NCBI GenBank assembly: GCA_964355975.1
Contig: CAYHFW010000009.1
Location: forward strand, 13,649 to 77,648
DNA length: 64,000 nucleotides
Source: F1-60-MAGs104 sp964355975
GTDB lineage: Bacteria > Planctomycetota > Phycisphaerae > Phycisphaerales > SM1A02
Reading direction: 5' to 3'
The notes beneath the pieces are model-generated. The model was given only the letters and a program-made list of their open reading frames with translations, ran no database searches and was not told the DNA's origin. Position numbers and translations under genes: made by a program. Shown piece after piece: positions 25,787 through 34,914 of this stretch. Each line of letters starts with the position of its first letter. Position 1 is the first letter of the stretch.

Positions 25787-26878
25787 TCAGTCGCAGAGCC
25801 AGCGCATCCACCACTCGATGCCGCGGCTGCGCCCAGGACCGAGCGCGCGCAACACCACAAAACAAATAGCAAGAAAGAGCACCGCGAGCGGGATCGAGAC
25901 CGTCGTCGGCATCGCAACGCTCCAGAGTGTCGTTGGCTCACCAGTTGTCACGAGTCCATAAATCCACAGCGGCCACAAGTGCACGATGTGGTGCACGACA
26001 TAAATCGTGAGTGAATATTGGCTGAAGGTCTTGGCGATCGCGAGCGCGCCCTGAAAGCGTTGCGCGTTTGGATTGAGATCAATCCACCGATGCAGCGCTG
26101 TGAGTAGCACGATTGCCATCCCGAGCACTCCCAAGACATACACAGTGGTCGGAGGAAACATTGTCCAGTTTCCGAGTATCTCATTGGCGACAGCAGTTGG
26201 AAGCCACGGTTTGCATACGAAGAGTGTGACGGATGCCGCCATGAGTGCGCAGCCGATGATTCCGATGCGCCGCAGTCTTGCGGGCTTCTCTTGTCCGTCA
26301 TGGTGTCGCGCAAAGACCCACGACGCGACCGAGTATCCAACGAGCGGAAATGCGATCCACGGAAAGATCGGGATGTAACCAGTCGAGAGGAATCCGATGA
26401 GCACTTCGGATGTCGTGAGATCGCAGGTGAAATCTGTTCCATCCCAGTAGGCGTGGTAGTCAGCGGCCAGCCGAAAGAGCGGCGAGACGCATACCGCGAG
26501 CACAGCCATGAGCGGTGCAACAAAGCGCGGCATACGGCGCACCACGTTCAGCAGGAGAAGCGCGGTGCCGATGAATGTGAGCACATCCCAATTGAAGACG
26601 CCCTCGGGCAGCCAGACCATGATGTTGAATACGAAGCCCGCACCGAAAATGAAGAACCCGCGGCGCACCGAGATTTTCGAGAGGGCCTCGTTCGACATTC
26701 CCTGCGTCAACTTGCCGTCGGACCAGAGGAAGTAACTCGCACCGACGAGAAAGGTGAAGAGCGGCGCACCGATCCCCGAAAATGGAGGCGTGTATCCCGA
26801 GAGGTTTTCGCCGAAGTGCACCAGCACCATCACGAAGATGGCGACCATGCGCAGAACATCAATCGACGCCAGGCGCAT
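25787..26878 (-). CDS. Heparan-alpha-glucosaminide N-acetyltransferase-like membrane protein
   Basis: A 363-residue polytopic protein with about ten helices. It opens with RLASIDVLRMVAIFVMVLVH, the hallmark of the HGSNAT/DUF1624 and related acyltransferase-3-like families, where the first helix carries a conserved Arg/Asp and a His near its end. LFTFLVGASYFLWSDGK follows at 40-56. Relatives move acetyl groups from cytoplasmic acetyl-CoA to sugars on the other side of the membrane. It begins two bases after the stop of the RMD1-like gene, so it is the third gene of a minus-strand operon with an amine oxidase. The substrate is unknown. Confidence 0.75.
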   Translation of the reverse strand: MRLASIDVLRMVAIFVMVLVHFGENLSGYTPPFSGIGAPLFTFLVGASYFLWSDGKLTQGMSNEALSKISVRRGFFIFGAGFVFNIMVWLPEGVFNWDVLTFIGTALLLLNVVRRMPRFVAPLMAVLAVCVSPLFRLAADYHAYWDGTDFTCDLTTSEVLIGFLSTGYIPIFPWIAFPLVGYSVASWVFARHHDGQEKPARLRRIGIIGCALMAASVTLFVCKPWLPTAVANEILGNWTMFPPTTVYVLGVLGMAIVLLTALHRWIDLNPNAQRFQGALAIAKTFSQYSLTIYVVHHIVHLWPLWIYGLVTTGEPTTLWSVAMPTTVSIPLAVLFLAICFVVLRALGPGRSRGIEWWMRWLCD

Positions 26879-26880
26879 CG

Positions 26881-27624
26881 TTACTTTGTGTACGCCACGA
26901 GATATTCAAAACCCCAGAGCGCCAACTGTGCCGCGAGCAGAATGATGATGACCCACTCGAGATGGTGGCCAGTTCGCGCCAACATGAACTCACTCGCACG
27001 CTGTCCGCAGGCCTCGTAGACATCGCCAAACAAATCGAGTTGAGAACTCGCGACTTCATGTCGTGCCAGCATCCGCAGTCTCTCGCGCATTCGTTCGGCG
27101 ACTTGGCTCGCGAGCGTTGGAGGGTGCACGAGCGGCGAATGCACATAGGGGGCAATGCGTGCCAATCGAATCTTCCATTGGATGACGCGCTGCAGGCGTG
27201 TGCGCAACACCTCGCGGCGACCCACCGATGCTTCGTTGAAGTCGAACGAGAGCGGCGAGTCAGCTTCGAGTTCTGGCCACGCGCTCGCAATCTCTGTTTC
27301 GATAGCACGCAGTTCGGCTTCGCACGATGCGGCTTGGATGACCGCCGACTTGAGCGCGAGCAACCGTTCTGCTGGCGCGAGAATCGCACACCTTGCTGCG
27401 CACCAATGCACCTGTGCTCCTTGAAATGCCATCCAGACCGCTGGTCCACCATGCTCTGCGTTCGCTGCAGCCTCGACCCAAGAGCGCAATTCAGCAGGCA
27501 TCTCGCCACCCTCGGCTGCGATGGTGGCGATGTCGATTGTTGCGCCAGTCGCGAGTGGTACTGCGCGTTCGATCTCGTGGGGCGGTGGGGCTGTCATATC
27601 GTTGCACTCAAGAACAGAGTTCAT
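26881..27624 (-). CDS. RMD1-like (DUF155) protein with C-terminal membrane anchor
   Basis: A 247-residue protein. The C-terminal portion, long helices (TRLQRVIQWKIRLARIAP, LDLFGDVYEACGQRASEFML) leading into HHLEWVIIILLAAQLALWGF, matches the pattern of the RMD1/DUF155 family, in which a coiled-coil precedes an L-E-W-x-I-I-I-L membrane helix. The N-terminal half is less clearly related. In eukaryotes RMD1 proteins are mitochondrial membrane proteins; the bacterial role is unknown. It overlaps the upstream amine-oxidase gene by four bases and is followed two bases later by the acyltransferase. The first Met codon is used; a second Met lies at residue 10. Confidence 0.6.
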   Translation of the reverse strand: MNSVLECNDMTAPPPHEIERAVPLATGATIDIATIAAEGGEMPAELRSWVEAAANAEHGGPAVWMAFQGAQVHWCAARCAILAPAERLLALKSAVIQAASCEAELRAIETEIASAWPELEADSPLSFDFNEASVGRREVLRTRLQRVIQWKIRLARIAPYVHSPLVHPPTLASQVAERMRERLRMLARHEVASSQLDLFGDVYEACGQRASEFMLARTGHHLEWVIIILLAAQLALWGFEYLVAYTK

Positions 27625-29090
27625 TGCGTCCTACTTTCTGCGACGCGTGCGGCGATCCACCGAGCAACATAGTTCGCAGAATCGAGCACGCCATTCAGTG
27701 TCGAGTCGAAGAGGTAGTCCCCGACTATATAGAGGTTCGGGTGATCGGTGGGCTCTGGTTGGTGTCGCCGGTCAAGAGCGATCGAGTGTCGCCCACCAGG
27801 CATCGCGCTCACGGCACCCACCCATCGGTGCACGCGTGCCTCGACGAGCAATTCGCGCGCTTGCGACAGCGACGCGGGCAGTGACGCGAGCGCTTCTTCG
27901 ATGAGTTGATCGTCGCTCATCGATGCGTGCGACTTCGCCGCGTCGCCACCGACGAGCAAGCCGAGCACTCCGTATCGAGAAGCAAGGTCACGCGATGATT
28001 CGTCATAGAGGCAACATCCATCGAAGCGATCAAGCATCCAGTACGAGTCTTGAAAACGGTCGCGCCAGAACGGGTGATCAAACACCATCGTGACGCGCAG
28101 GTAGTGCGCGGGATGGTTGTGGTGCGCATGATGCGCCGCAATCGCTGGCGTAAGAGTCGCCCCTTGAAAATCAATCTTCGCAACTTGATCGTGAGGCAGC
28201 GCAATCACGACCGCATCGAAGTACTCGTCGTGAGCAATCCCGTTGCTGACTGATCGAACCTGCATCGTCTGCGCGAGTCCGCGGCGAATCATTTCAACCT
28301 TCTGCCCGAGCAAGATGCGTGCATCGATGCGCTTGACGAGTTCTTCAATCAGTCGCTCGTTTCCCCCTTCGATTCCGTACAGTCGCATGTATGCGGGATC
28401 GTTCATGAGATAATTCTGCATCCCGTACACCGCATTCGTCTGGGTTGGTTCAGCAGCAAGGTCGCTGTGAATCATGTGACAGACGTACTTGCGCGCGCGC
28501 GGGCAATCGATCGACGAGATCGTCTCGCCAAAGCAATGATGTCGAGAGTCGGGATTCGACAGGTCGAAATCGCCCGACGCATGAAATTCGCGCGGCGTGA
28601 GTCGATCGCGCGCACTCCGATCAAAAGCAAGCAGCGACGAGACCGCCTCTGCGCCGAGTACATCGCGAACATCATCGACATTCGAGAGAACGCGGCCATC
28701 GACTACGACTGATGGACCGCCCATCGGCTGGACGGTGAGTCCCATCTCAAGCACCAAGTCCTTGAGTGGGTCATCCCCGAAGTGCGCGTAGTCATAGAAC
28801 TCGGCCGCTCCAGCTTCGTAACGAGCATTCGAATTCTCGAACCGCGGAGAAAACAGTTTGCCACCCAAGCGCTGCGATCCTTCGAAAATGGTTACGTCGA
28901 GAGGACGGTCGGCGATGCGCTGCAATTCGTAGGCCGCGAAGATTCCGCCAGGACCGCCGCCAACGATGGCGATTCGTGGGGTGCCTGAAGTCAATGTGCG
29001 CAGAGCGATCATGGTGAATAGGAAGGCAAGAAAATACGGTGGGGCGAGAAGGAGGGTGAAGAGGTGGTTGCGGCGGCGTGGCTCTTCCAT
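27621..29090 (-). CDS. FAD-dependent amine oxidase-like protein
   Basis: From the Met at 29090 the protein has 489 residues. A hydrophobic segment (LFTLLLAPPYFLAFLFTMIA) is followed directly by the FAD Rossmann motif IAIVGGGPGGIFAAYELQ, then GSQRLGGKLFSPRF, and the C-terminal cofactor motif NLYIVGDYLFDSTLNGVLDS, the architecture of the protoporphyrinogen oxidase/amine oxidase superfamily. The start is uncertain: 29012 (MIALRTL) would give a soluble form, and no site has a clear Shine-Dalgarno. It is first in an operon with the RMD1-like and acyltransferase genes. The substrate (polyamine, carotenoid or porphyrin-like) cannot be decided. Confidence 0.78.
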   Translation of the reverse strand: MEEPRRRNHLFTLLLAPPYFLAFLFTMIALRTLTSGTPRIAIVGGGPGGIFAAYELQRIADRPLDVTIFEGSQRLGGKLFSPRFENSNARYEAGAAEFYDYAHFGDDPLKDLVLEMGLTVQPMGGPSVVVDGRVLSNVDDVRDVLGAEAVSSLLAFDRSARDRLTPREFHASGDFDLSNPDSRHHCFGETISSIDCPRARKYVCHMIHSDLAAEPTQTNAVYGMQNYLMNDPAYMRLYGIEGGNERLIEELVKRIDARILLGQKVEMIRRGLAQTMQVRSVSNGIAHDEYFDAVVIALPHDQVAKIDFQGATLTPAIAAHHAHHNHPAHYLRVTMVFDHPFWRDRFQDSYWMLDRFDGCCLYDESSRDLASRYGVLGLLVGGDAAKSHASMSDDQLIEEALASLPASLSQARELLVEARVHRWVGAVSAMPGGRHSIALDRRHQPEPTDHPNLYIVGDYLFDSTLNGVLDSANYVARWIAARVAESRTQ

Positions 29091-29180
29091 TGGGTCGACA
29101 ACCACCAGTTTGGGACAAGAAATCGAGTTTTTACAGCGCGCACAGTGTGCTGCCTCGTTCAAGGGAGAACGCATCAATTG

Positions 29181-29215
29181 AAAAGGCCCGGCGCACACTT
29201 TCGCATGGCCGGGCC
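29181..29215 (-). terminator. Rho-independent terminator
   Basis: On the minus strand, stem GGCCCGG / CCGGGCC (29215-29209 and 29191-29185) with a loop of 17 bases, then TTTT. It lies 40 bp beyond the stop of the 29256-29840 gene and upstream of the amine-oxidase operon. Confidence 0.85.
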
Positions 29216-29255
29216 GCAAGTCAGGTGTTGGAAAGGGGCACGCGCCCCATTCGTC

Positions 29256-29840
29256 TTACGCGTTGTCACACGAGCCGAGAGTTGAGCATCCAAATGTGCT
29301 CTTCTGGCCCTTGTGACCCTTGTTGGCGTATCCATCTCCGAAACCAGAGGTTGGTTCATTGATCCAACTCTTGAGGAGCTCAGCCACTTGACCAACCGTC
29401 AGGCTCGCGACCGTTGTCTTCACGACTGGAAGTTGAATGCGATCGATGATGTTGCGCTCAACATCAAGAATGGTCACGACACCATCGATCCCCACAAGGA
29501 TCTGATCGCTCGATAGCGGCAGGCCGTTGAGGGTGACTGATGGAGCGGAGCCCTTGATGCCAGTGATTTCAACATCGAGAATTTCGCGCTTCTCTTGCGC
29601 GGTGGCGTCGGTTGTGACGAACACGCGCTGAAGGCGCTTCGAGATCCGGTACTCGCCTTTGGCGTCGAACTGAACATTGACCGCGAGGCAGGTCACTGGA
29701 GCGAGAGTCGTGTTGACAATCGCCATTGGAGCCTGACCTGGCAGCGTGCCCATTGGGCACACAGATGCGTTGAGAAAACTGACAGGCACTACGGTTGTGC
29801 CGAGATTGCTATTGACGTTGTTGTTGAGTGAGTTGAACAT
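29256..29840 (-). CDS. Unknown 194-residue protein with Gly/Lys/Cys tail
   Basis: I do not recognise a family. The start is well supported by AAGGA upstream of the ATG on the minus strand. The N-terminus (MFNSLNNNVNSNLGTTVVPV) is Asn-rich and is not a classical signal peptide. The middle is beta-rich with a possible strand-turn repeat (VTLNGLPLSSDQILVGIDGVVTILDVERNIIDRIQL). The last 35 residues are low-complexity and polar, with two cysteines (GHKGQKSTFGCSTLGSCDNA). It is a single-gene unit with its own terminator. It could be a structural or surface protein; nothing more is supported. Confidence 0.6.
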   Translation of the reverse strand: MFNSLNNNVNSNLGTTVVPVSFLNASVCPMGTLPGQAPMAIVNTTLAPVTCLAVNVQFDAKGEYRISKRLQRVFVTTDATAQEKREILDVEITGIKGSAPSVTLNGLPLSSDQILVGIDGVVTILDVERNIIDRIQLPVVKTTVASLTVGQVAELLKSWINEPTSGFGDGYANKGHKGQKSTFGCSTLGSCDNA

Positions 29841-30026
29841 GACGAATCCTTTGATATGAAAAAGACCGCCGCCATTCCTGGCCGACGGTCATCTTTGCTG
29901 TTTGAGGTCGCACAGTGCGTCCTCGATGGTGGTGATACACCGCTCATCGGGCGGTGGTTCACGATGTTTTTACGTGGTGGTTTTTGCGCAAAACCAGGGC
30001 TCTCGCCCGCCGCGTCGCGCTTTCTG

Positions 30027-30078
30027 CCGTTCTTTGGAAAGAACGCATCATTGAGCGGGCCAATCCTTCCAAAGAACG
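30027..30078. repeat. Palindromic repeat element, copy B
   Basis: A 52-bp element. Its reverse complement reads like copy A at 2965-3017: identical CGTTCTTTGGAA / TTCCAAAGAACG arms and a core with CCCGCTCA(A)TGATGCG. It begins 12 bp after the topA stop codon, again immediately 3' of a gene, and could fold into a long hairpin in the transcript. Confidence 0.75.
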
Positions 30079-30089
30079 AGCGCGCGTTC

Positions 30090-32084
30090 TTACTCAGGCC
30101 TCCACGCGCCGTTCGGTGGCGCGGCAAGCATTGCCATCGCACGAGCGACGGTGATGTCGGCGGGCGCCATGAACTTCGGGATAGAGCGGTTCGTGGTTGC
30201 ACACTGAACATACGGACCATATCTGCCAACGCGCACATTGATCTCTTCGCCCGTCGCTGTGTGGGTGCCGATGCGGTGACAGTTGATCTCGTCGGGCGTC
30301 GCAGTGTTGATCGCGCGGCGGAGAAGTTCTTGCAGTCCATCTCCTGCATCGGGCGTTCCGAAATAGAACGCTTCGAGCACGGCCTGCGGATTCGAGACCC
30401 CGTTGGCAATATCGTCGAGACGGCTCTCCATCTCTGCTGTGAATTCCAAGTCGATCAGATTCGCAAAGTGCTGCTTCAGCAGTTTGATCACAGAAAATGC
30501 CCGCCAAGTTGGAACGAGTTCTCTTCCGTCTTGCCGAACATATTCAATATCGTTGATGCGGCGCATGATGGCTGCGTATGTGGACGGACGTCCGATCGCT
30601 GACTCTTCGAGTGCCTTCATCAGTGTTGCTTCGGTGAAACGAGGTTTCGGAGCAGTGGCGTGGGCGGTCGGGCGCAGCGAGCCGATGCCAATGGCGTCAT
30701 TGATTTGCAGAGCACCCAGCTGGTTCGACGCAGATTCATCACTCGTGTTCTCGAGGTCTTCGTCTTGCGCTTCTTCATACGCGCGCCGAAACCCGAGTTC
30801 AAGCACGGTTGTCTCACTCGCGCTCCAAACGCAGCAGCGTGGCTGCGATGTTGCGGTCATGCACTCGAGGTGCACAGTGCGAGTGCTGGTGACGTGATCG
30901 GTCATTTGTGACGCGAGCGTGCGCTGCCAAATCATTTCATAGATCGCAAATTGATCTTTCGTGAGCCGCCCTCGAAGGCCTTCTGGACTCTCGAGAGGCT
31001 GCTTGGGCAGAATGGCGTGTTTGTCCGACTGCGCAGTTGCAGCGGCGGGATAGTCGCGCGGTGTCGTTGACAGAAACCGCGGCCCATACATGAGCGGATC
31101 GCTGATCGCAGCGCGGATCGCGAGCATCGCATCGGCTGGCGTCGAAACATTGTCCGTGCGTGGATAGGTGATGAATCCGTCGTTGTACAGAAACTGCAGC
31201 GCGTGCGTGGTTCGCGCCGCTCGCATCCCGAGTTTGCTCGACGCATCTTGAAGCAGTGTGATCGTTGTGTAGGGGGGACGTGGCGCCGTTGTCTTCGTCG
31301 TGTGTGTGATGTCGCGAACGAGCAACTGTGCACCCGTCAGTTCATTCGCAAGCGCATTGATCCACCCGTCGTTTGCCACAACGACTTGATCGCCAATGTC
31401 GTCGCGCAACTCACCCTTGTCGGTGAAGTCGCGACTCTTCGCCAGTCGCTGACCATCCACACTGAGCAACTTCGCCTTGAACTGAAATTCTCCTTGCGTG
31501 ATTGCGTCAAGTTGCCAGTATCCCGCCGATCCGTGCATCATCCGTTCGTGCTCTCGCTCGACCACGAGCCGAAGCGCAGGACTCTGCACGCGGCCGGCAG
31601 AAAGGCACGGACCCACCGTCTCCCACAGCACTGGCGAGATTGAGTATCCGTACAGGCGGTCAAGAATGCGGCGAGTGACTGCGGCCCTGATCAGATCACC
31701 ATCAAGTGGTCGTGGATTCTGAATCGCGTGTCGAATGGCTTGGGGAGTGACTTCATGAAACACCATTCGCTTTGCAACAAGATTCGTCTTGAGATACCGA
31801 ATCAGGTCTGCAGCGATCATCTCTCCCTCGCGGTCGTCGTCGGTGGCTATATATAGATCGGAGGCGCGGTCCACCGCCTCCTGCAGGGTTTCAATGACTC
31901 CGCAGCCCTGCATTGTGAGGGCATACGAGGGAGTGAAATCGTTGAAGATGTGCACCCCAATCTCTCCCGAAGGCAGGTCGGCGATGTGGCCCCCGGATGC
32001 GAGAACTGTGTAGTTTTCGCCTAGAAAACGTGCGATTGCGATGGCTTTGGCAGGGGATTCGACGATGATGAGTGGTTTTCGCAT
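30090..32084 (-). CDS. topA: DNA topoisomerase I (type IA), short form
   Basis: A 664-residue enzyme that relaxes negative supercoils. The Toprim domain has Glu9 in IIVESPAKA and the acidic triad TDDDREGE (81-88). The catalytic Tyr307 is in GFITYPRTDN. Domain II/III landmarks are LSAGRVQSPALRLVVERE (161-178) and FTEATLMKALEESAIGRPST (about 480-500). The usual C-terminal zinc-ribbon repeats are missing: the protein ends shortly after VGRYGPYVQC. At about three-quarters of the usual length it is either a streamlined or a second type IA enzyme. The ATG lies about 10 bases after a candidate -10 element, so the mRNA may be leaderless. Confidence 0.93.
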   Translation of the reverse strand: MRKPLIIVESPAKAIAIARFLGENYTVLASGGHIADLPSGEIGVHIFNDFTPSYALTMQGCGVIETLQEAVDRASDLYIATDDDREGEMIAADLIRYLKTNLVAKRMVFHEVTPQAIRHAIQNPRPLDGDLIRAAVTRRILDRLYGYSISPVLWETVGPCLSAGRVQSPALRLVVEREHERMMHGSAGYWQLDAITQGEFQFKAKLLSVDGQRLAKSRDFTDKGELRDDIGDQVVVANDGWINALANELTGAQLLVRDITHTTKTTAPRPPYTTITLLQDASSKLGMRAARTTHALQFLYNDGFITYPRTDNVSTPADAMLAIRAAISDPLMYGPRFLSTTPRDYPAAATAQSDKHAILPKQPLESPEGLRGRLTKDQFAIYEMIWQRTLASQMTDHVTSTRTVHLECMTATSQPRCCVWSASETTVLELGFRRAYEEAQDEDLENTSDESASNQLGALQINDAIGIGSLRPTAHATAPKPRFTEATLMKALEESAIGRPSTYAAIMRRINDIEYVRQDGRELVPTWRAFSVIKLLKQHFANLIDLEFTAEMESRLDDIANGVSNPQAVLEAFYFGTPDAGDGLQELLRRAINTATPDEINCHRIGTHTATGEEINVRVGRYGPYVQCATTNRSIPKFMAPADITVARAMAMLAAPPNGAWRPE

Positions 32085-32093
32085 AGGGCGGAA

Positions 32094-32121
32094 GTCTTAC
32101 AACCGCCGAGGCCGAAGTCAA
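32094..32121 (-). promoter_or_regulatory. Candidate sigma70-type promoter of topA
   Basis: On the minus strand TTGACT (32121-32116), a 16-base spacer, then TAAGAC (32099-32094), with the topA ATG only nine bases farther on. The fit to consensus is moderate and the distance implies a very short or absent leader. Confidence 0.35.
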
Positions 32122-32289
32122 GAAAAGATTTCAAGGCGACGTCGCGCAAGTCGCCAAAACCACCTTGTTTTCTAGGCAAAGTCGGACGTGCCTCAAACAG
32201 GGGACGCATTCGCGTCGCCGTCGCCTCGGGCCGCACCGACGATTTGTGCTTGTTTTCTAGGGGTTTGGTGACCCTCGGCAAGTTCGAAA

Positions 32290-32328
32290 ATCGAGGGCCG
32301 TTTGTGAAAGCAAAATTGCAGTGATAAC
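32290..32328 (+). repeat. 39-bp imperfect direct repeat, copy 1
   Basis: Starts ATCGAGGGCCGTTTGTGAAA. It matches 39351-39389 at 34 of 39 positions by eye and in the same orientation. Here it is non-coding; the other copy overlaps the end of an MNT-type nucleotidyltransferase fragment. Confidence 0.55.
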
Positions 32329-32487
32329 TACGGCTGGTGCGAGGGGGACATTTGCACGCGAAAACTTTTTTACGAATCCGCCGCCGAGCGGTGAACTTCA
32401 CCGCACGCCCCGACCCAAACGCCGCGGCCCGAACCAACGGAATGGCTCATCAACCGTTCAAAATTGCGATGAGTATTTCAGAGTCGG

Positions 32488-34914
32488 CTACGGCGCGCAG
32501 GGACCCCAGTTCGACAGAAGCGCCGTCACATCGGATCCATTGGTGATTCCATCGCCAGTGAGATCGCCCAGTGGCGAGCTTCCCCACGAACTCAGCACAA
32601 CCACCAAGTCACTGCCGCCAGTGTCGCCATCGCCGTCGAAGTCAGATGGACAGCCAGTTGGCGCTGCGTCGCCCCACACGATTGCGCCAGTGGATGTCGT
32701 CGCGACGGTCAGTGCTCCCGAGACCGCAACACCACTGATGGACGCACCCACAGTTGGCAGCAGCGATCCGATGGACCATCGGCCTGTCGTTGCATCACGT
32801 CGATAGGTGGCAACGCCCGAAGTGGTGACGATCGCGGCGGTGGTGCCGTCGAATGCGACTCCCTTCGCCCCAGTTGCTGACCCGAGCGCGCCGGTCGCAG
32901 CCATCGACCAGATGCCTTCGTTCACTTTCCAGAACGATGCGGCGGGAACGGTCACGAGACTTGTGCCGCAGAGCGCGATGTGCGGTGAGTTCGCGGTGGC
33001 GGTCACGGCTCCACCGAGCACCCATCCCGAACTTTCGTGCGAGTAGCAGAACGCGGTTGCTGAGTTCTGCTGTGTGATGGTGAGCAAACCTGCTGAGAGA
33101 GAAACTCCGGTGCCGAAGCGCGCATTTGTGACGGCAACGTCAGACGCAATTGTCTCTTCGAGTATCCACTGACCGTCGACTTCTCGATAGATGAACACAC
33201 GGCCGGCGGTCGCGAGTCCATTCACGCTTGCGTAGGGCTGACCAATCGCGATTCGGTCGTTGTCGAGCGAAAGTGTTCGCGCGAGCGACACAGGTGTGAC
33301 TTCGAGCGGGTCGAGTTCGATTGAAGCTTGCAACATCCACGCGGGGCCACTGCGCACGAACACGTTGACGAAGCGTCCATCAGTCGATCGTGTTGCGAGG
33401 CGGGTGCCATCAGTCGATACGGCCGCGCCGAGTGTGATCTCGGGCGATGTGTGAACGAGCGTCTGGTGCAGAAACCAGAGTCCGTTTGTCTCACGATAAA
33501 TGTCAACGCCACCGCCGAGTCCGGGGCAGCCCACAGCAAACCAACGATCACCGAGCGCAAGACCTCCCACCGAAAATGCGCGCTTCGCGCCGCCGATTGC
33601 ATCACCGACGGTTGTCGGTGCCACAGCATCGGCACAGACTTCAGGTGAAGCAGCGCCTTCTTCAACGAGCGCGAGGTAAAGAGAGTTTGCGCACGGGATC
33701 AAGCGGTATGCGCGCCCCGCGCCTGGGTCGGCTTGCACTGTGCAAGTCGGAAGTGGGCCGCTGAGAACTTGCGCGATTTTCCAGATGCTGCCCAACGCGG
33801 GAACACCATCGACCGCGAGCGTGCACCGCACCAATGTCATCGAACCAGCTTCGATCACTGGCAACGCCGCAGGAGTCGCAGGGAGCAATATTGAGATGGC
33901 AGGTGCACCCGTTGCTCCGCGCATCGTCATGGAATCCAATGTTGCGACGCGCGAGTTACCCTCGACGCGCAAGCCCGCTGTGCCGCTGACACCGATCGCG
34001 ATCGTGCCGCCAGCGGCGATGGTCGAATTGATCAGCGTCACCTCGGCGATCGATGCAGGAGCCGTTGGAGGAGTCGTCGAGACTCCTTGGAATGCCATCA
34101 CGACCGCACCACTGGCGGTGAGCGAAGTGTCCGTCAATCTGAGGACTCCAGTTCCCTTGTAACCAATCATCGCTGAACCGTTCACTGTGATGGGACTCGT
34201 TGCGATCAACTCGCCATACGAGCCGACATTTTGTGCGAGCATGAAAGTGCCGCATGAAAGACCGCCCGCGCCTGGGCGCACCATGCCGCTTCCGAAGAGT
34301 CCGATGGTGCAAGCGTCGGTGACATCGATTGGTCCCATGGCGGTCCACGGGTCGTAGCCGATCGTCCCACTCGCATTCGCGCCGATGCCAACCTGCAGCC
34401 ATCCAGATCGGATTTGAGAAGTTCCGTCAAGCGTCCCAACGCCTGTCACGCCAACACGCAGTCCGTGAATCACCGTGAGGTCAGCGTTCGCAAAGTATTG
34501 CGCGAGACCCTGCGAGGCAGTGCCGATGTCGAGCGAAGTGGTGAGTACGGGCGCCGACGCTCTCAGTGTTGCCGTTTCGCCTATAAGCGTGCCCACCGTG
34601 AGCGCTGATGAAAACGCATTCTCATGCAACAGCGTCAGCGTTGATGTGCCAAGAAGTTTGATGTTGCCTCGTTGAAGCGTCAGGCGGTTCGCAAAGACAG
34701 ACTCTCCATTTCCGAGGCTGACAGTGCTGACGAGCTGCGTTGTATTGAAGATCGCGGTTGAGTCAGCGGTTGGTACGCCGTTCGTCCAGCGGGCCGAGTC
34801 GGCCCAGTTGCCGCTGCCCTGAATCCATGAAGTGTCGGCTGCAGAAACCGTGAGTGTGATCACGCCGAGGCTCGTGATGCAGGGGGCGGTCCAGCGCAGA
34901 GAAGAGGTGTTCAT
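32488..34914 (-). CDS. Large secreted beta-helix/propeller protein with dockerin-like tag
   Basis: An 808-residue protein starting at MNTSSLRWTA (34914), which overlaps the pseudopilin-like gene by ATGA. Signal peptide to about residue 25 (VSAAD). Residues about 30-390 are autotransporter-type beta-helix strands (WADSARWTNGVPTADSTAIF, then repeated GTASQGLAQYF-, VGVTGVGTLDGTS- and GYKGTGVLRLT-like turns). Residues about 430-740 look like FG-GAP propeller blades (YRETNGLWFLHQTL, YREVDGQWILEETI). The C-terminus is the tag DFDGDGDTGGSDL / DLTGDGITNGSDV. Such proteins are surface or extracellular; a binding role is likely. Confidence 0.78.
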   Translation of the reverse strand: MNTSSLRWTAPCITSLGVITLTVSAADTSWIQGSGNWADSARWTNGVPTADSTAIFNTTQLVSTVSLGNGESVFANRLTLQRGNIKLLGTSTLTLLHENAFSSALTVGTLIGETATLRASAPVLTTSLDIGTASQGLAQYFANADLTVIHGLRVGVTGVGTLDGTSQIRSGWLQVGIGANASGTIGYDPWTAMGPIDVTDACTIGLFGSGMVRPGAGGLSCGTFMLAQNVGSYGELIATSPITVNGSAMIGYKGTGVLRLTDTSLTASGAVVMAFQGVSTTPPTAPASIAEVTLINSTIAAGGTIAIGVSGTAGLRVEGNSRVATLDSMTMRGATGAPAISILLPATPAALPVIEAGSMTLVRCTLAVDGVPALGSIWKIAQVLSGPLPTCTVQADPGAGRAYRLIPCANSLYLALVEEGAASPEVCADAVAPTTVGDAIGGAKRAFSVGGLALGDRWFAVGCPGLGGGVDIYRETNGLWFLHQTLVHTSPEITLGAAVSTDGTRLATRSTDGRFVNVFVRSGPAWMLQASIELDPLEVTPVSLARTLSLDNDRIAIGQPYASVNGLATAGRVFIYREVDGQWILEETIASDVAVTNARFGTGVSLSAGLLTITQQNSATAFCYSHESSGWVLGGAVTATANSPHIALCGTSLVTVPAASFWKVNEGIWSMAATGALGSATGAKGVAFDGTTAAIVTTSGVATYRRDATTGRWSIGSLLPTVGASISGVAVSGALTVATTSTGAIVWGDAAPTGCPSDFDGDGDTGGSDLVVVLSSWGSSPLGDLTGDGITNGSDVTALLSNWGPCAP

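Larger units (their letters stand above)
32085..32487. other. Intergenic region upstream of topA
   Basis: No convincing gene. Besides the promoter candidate it holds two copies of TTGTTTTCTAGG (near 32166 and 32250), with the complementary CCTAGAAAAC also present just inside topA near 32020. It also holds a 39-bp sequence (32290-32328) nearly repeated at 39351-39389. The copies of the 12-mer could be regulatory sites. Confidence 0.4.
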
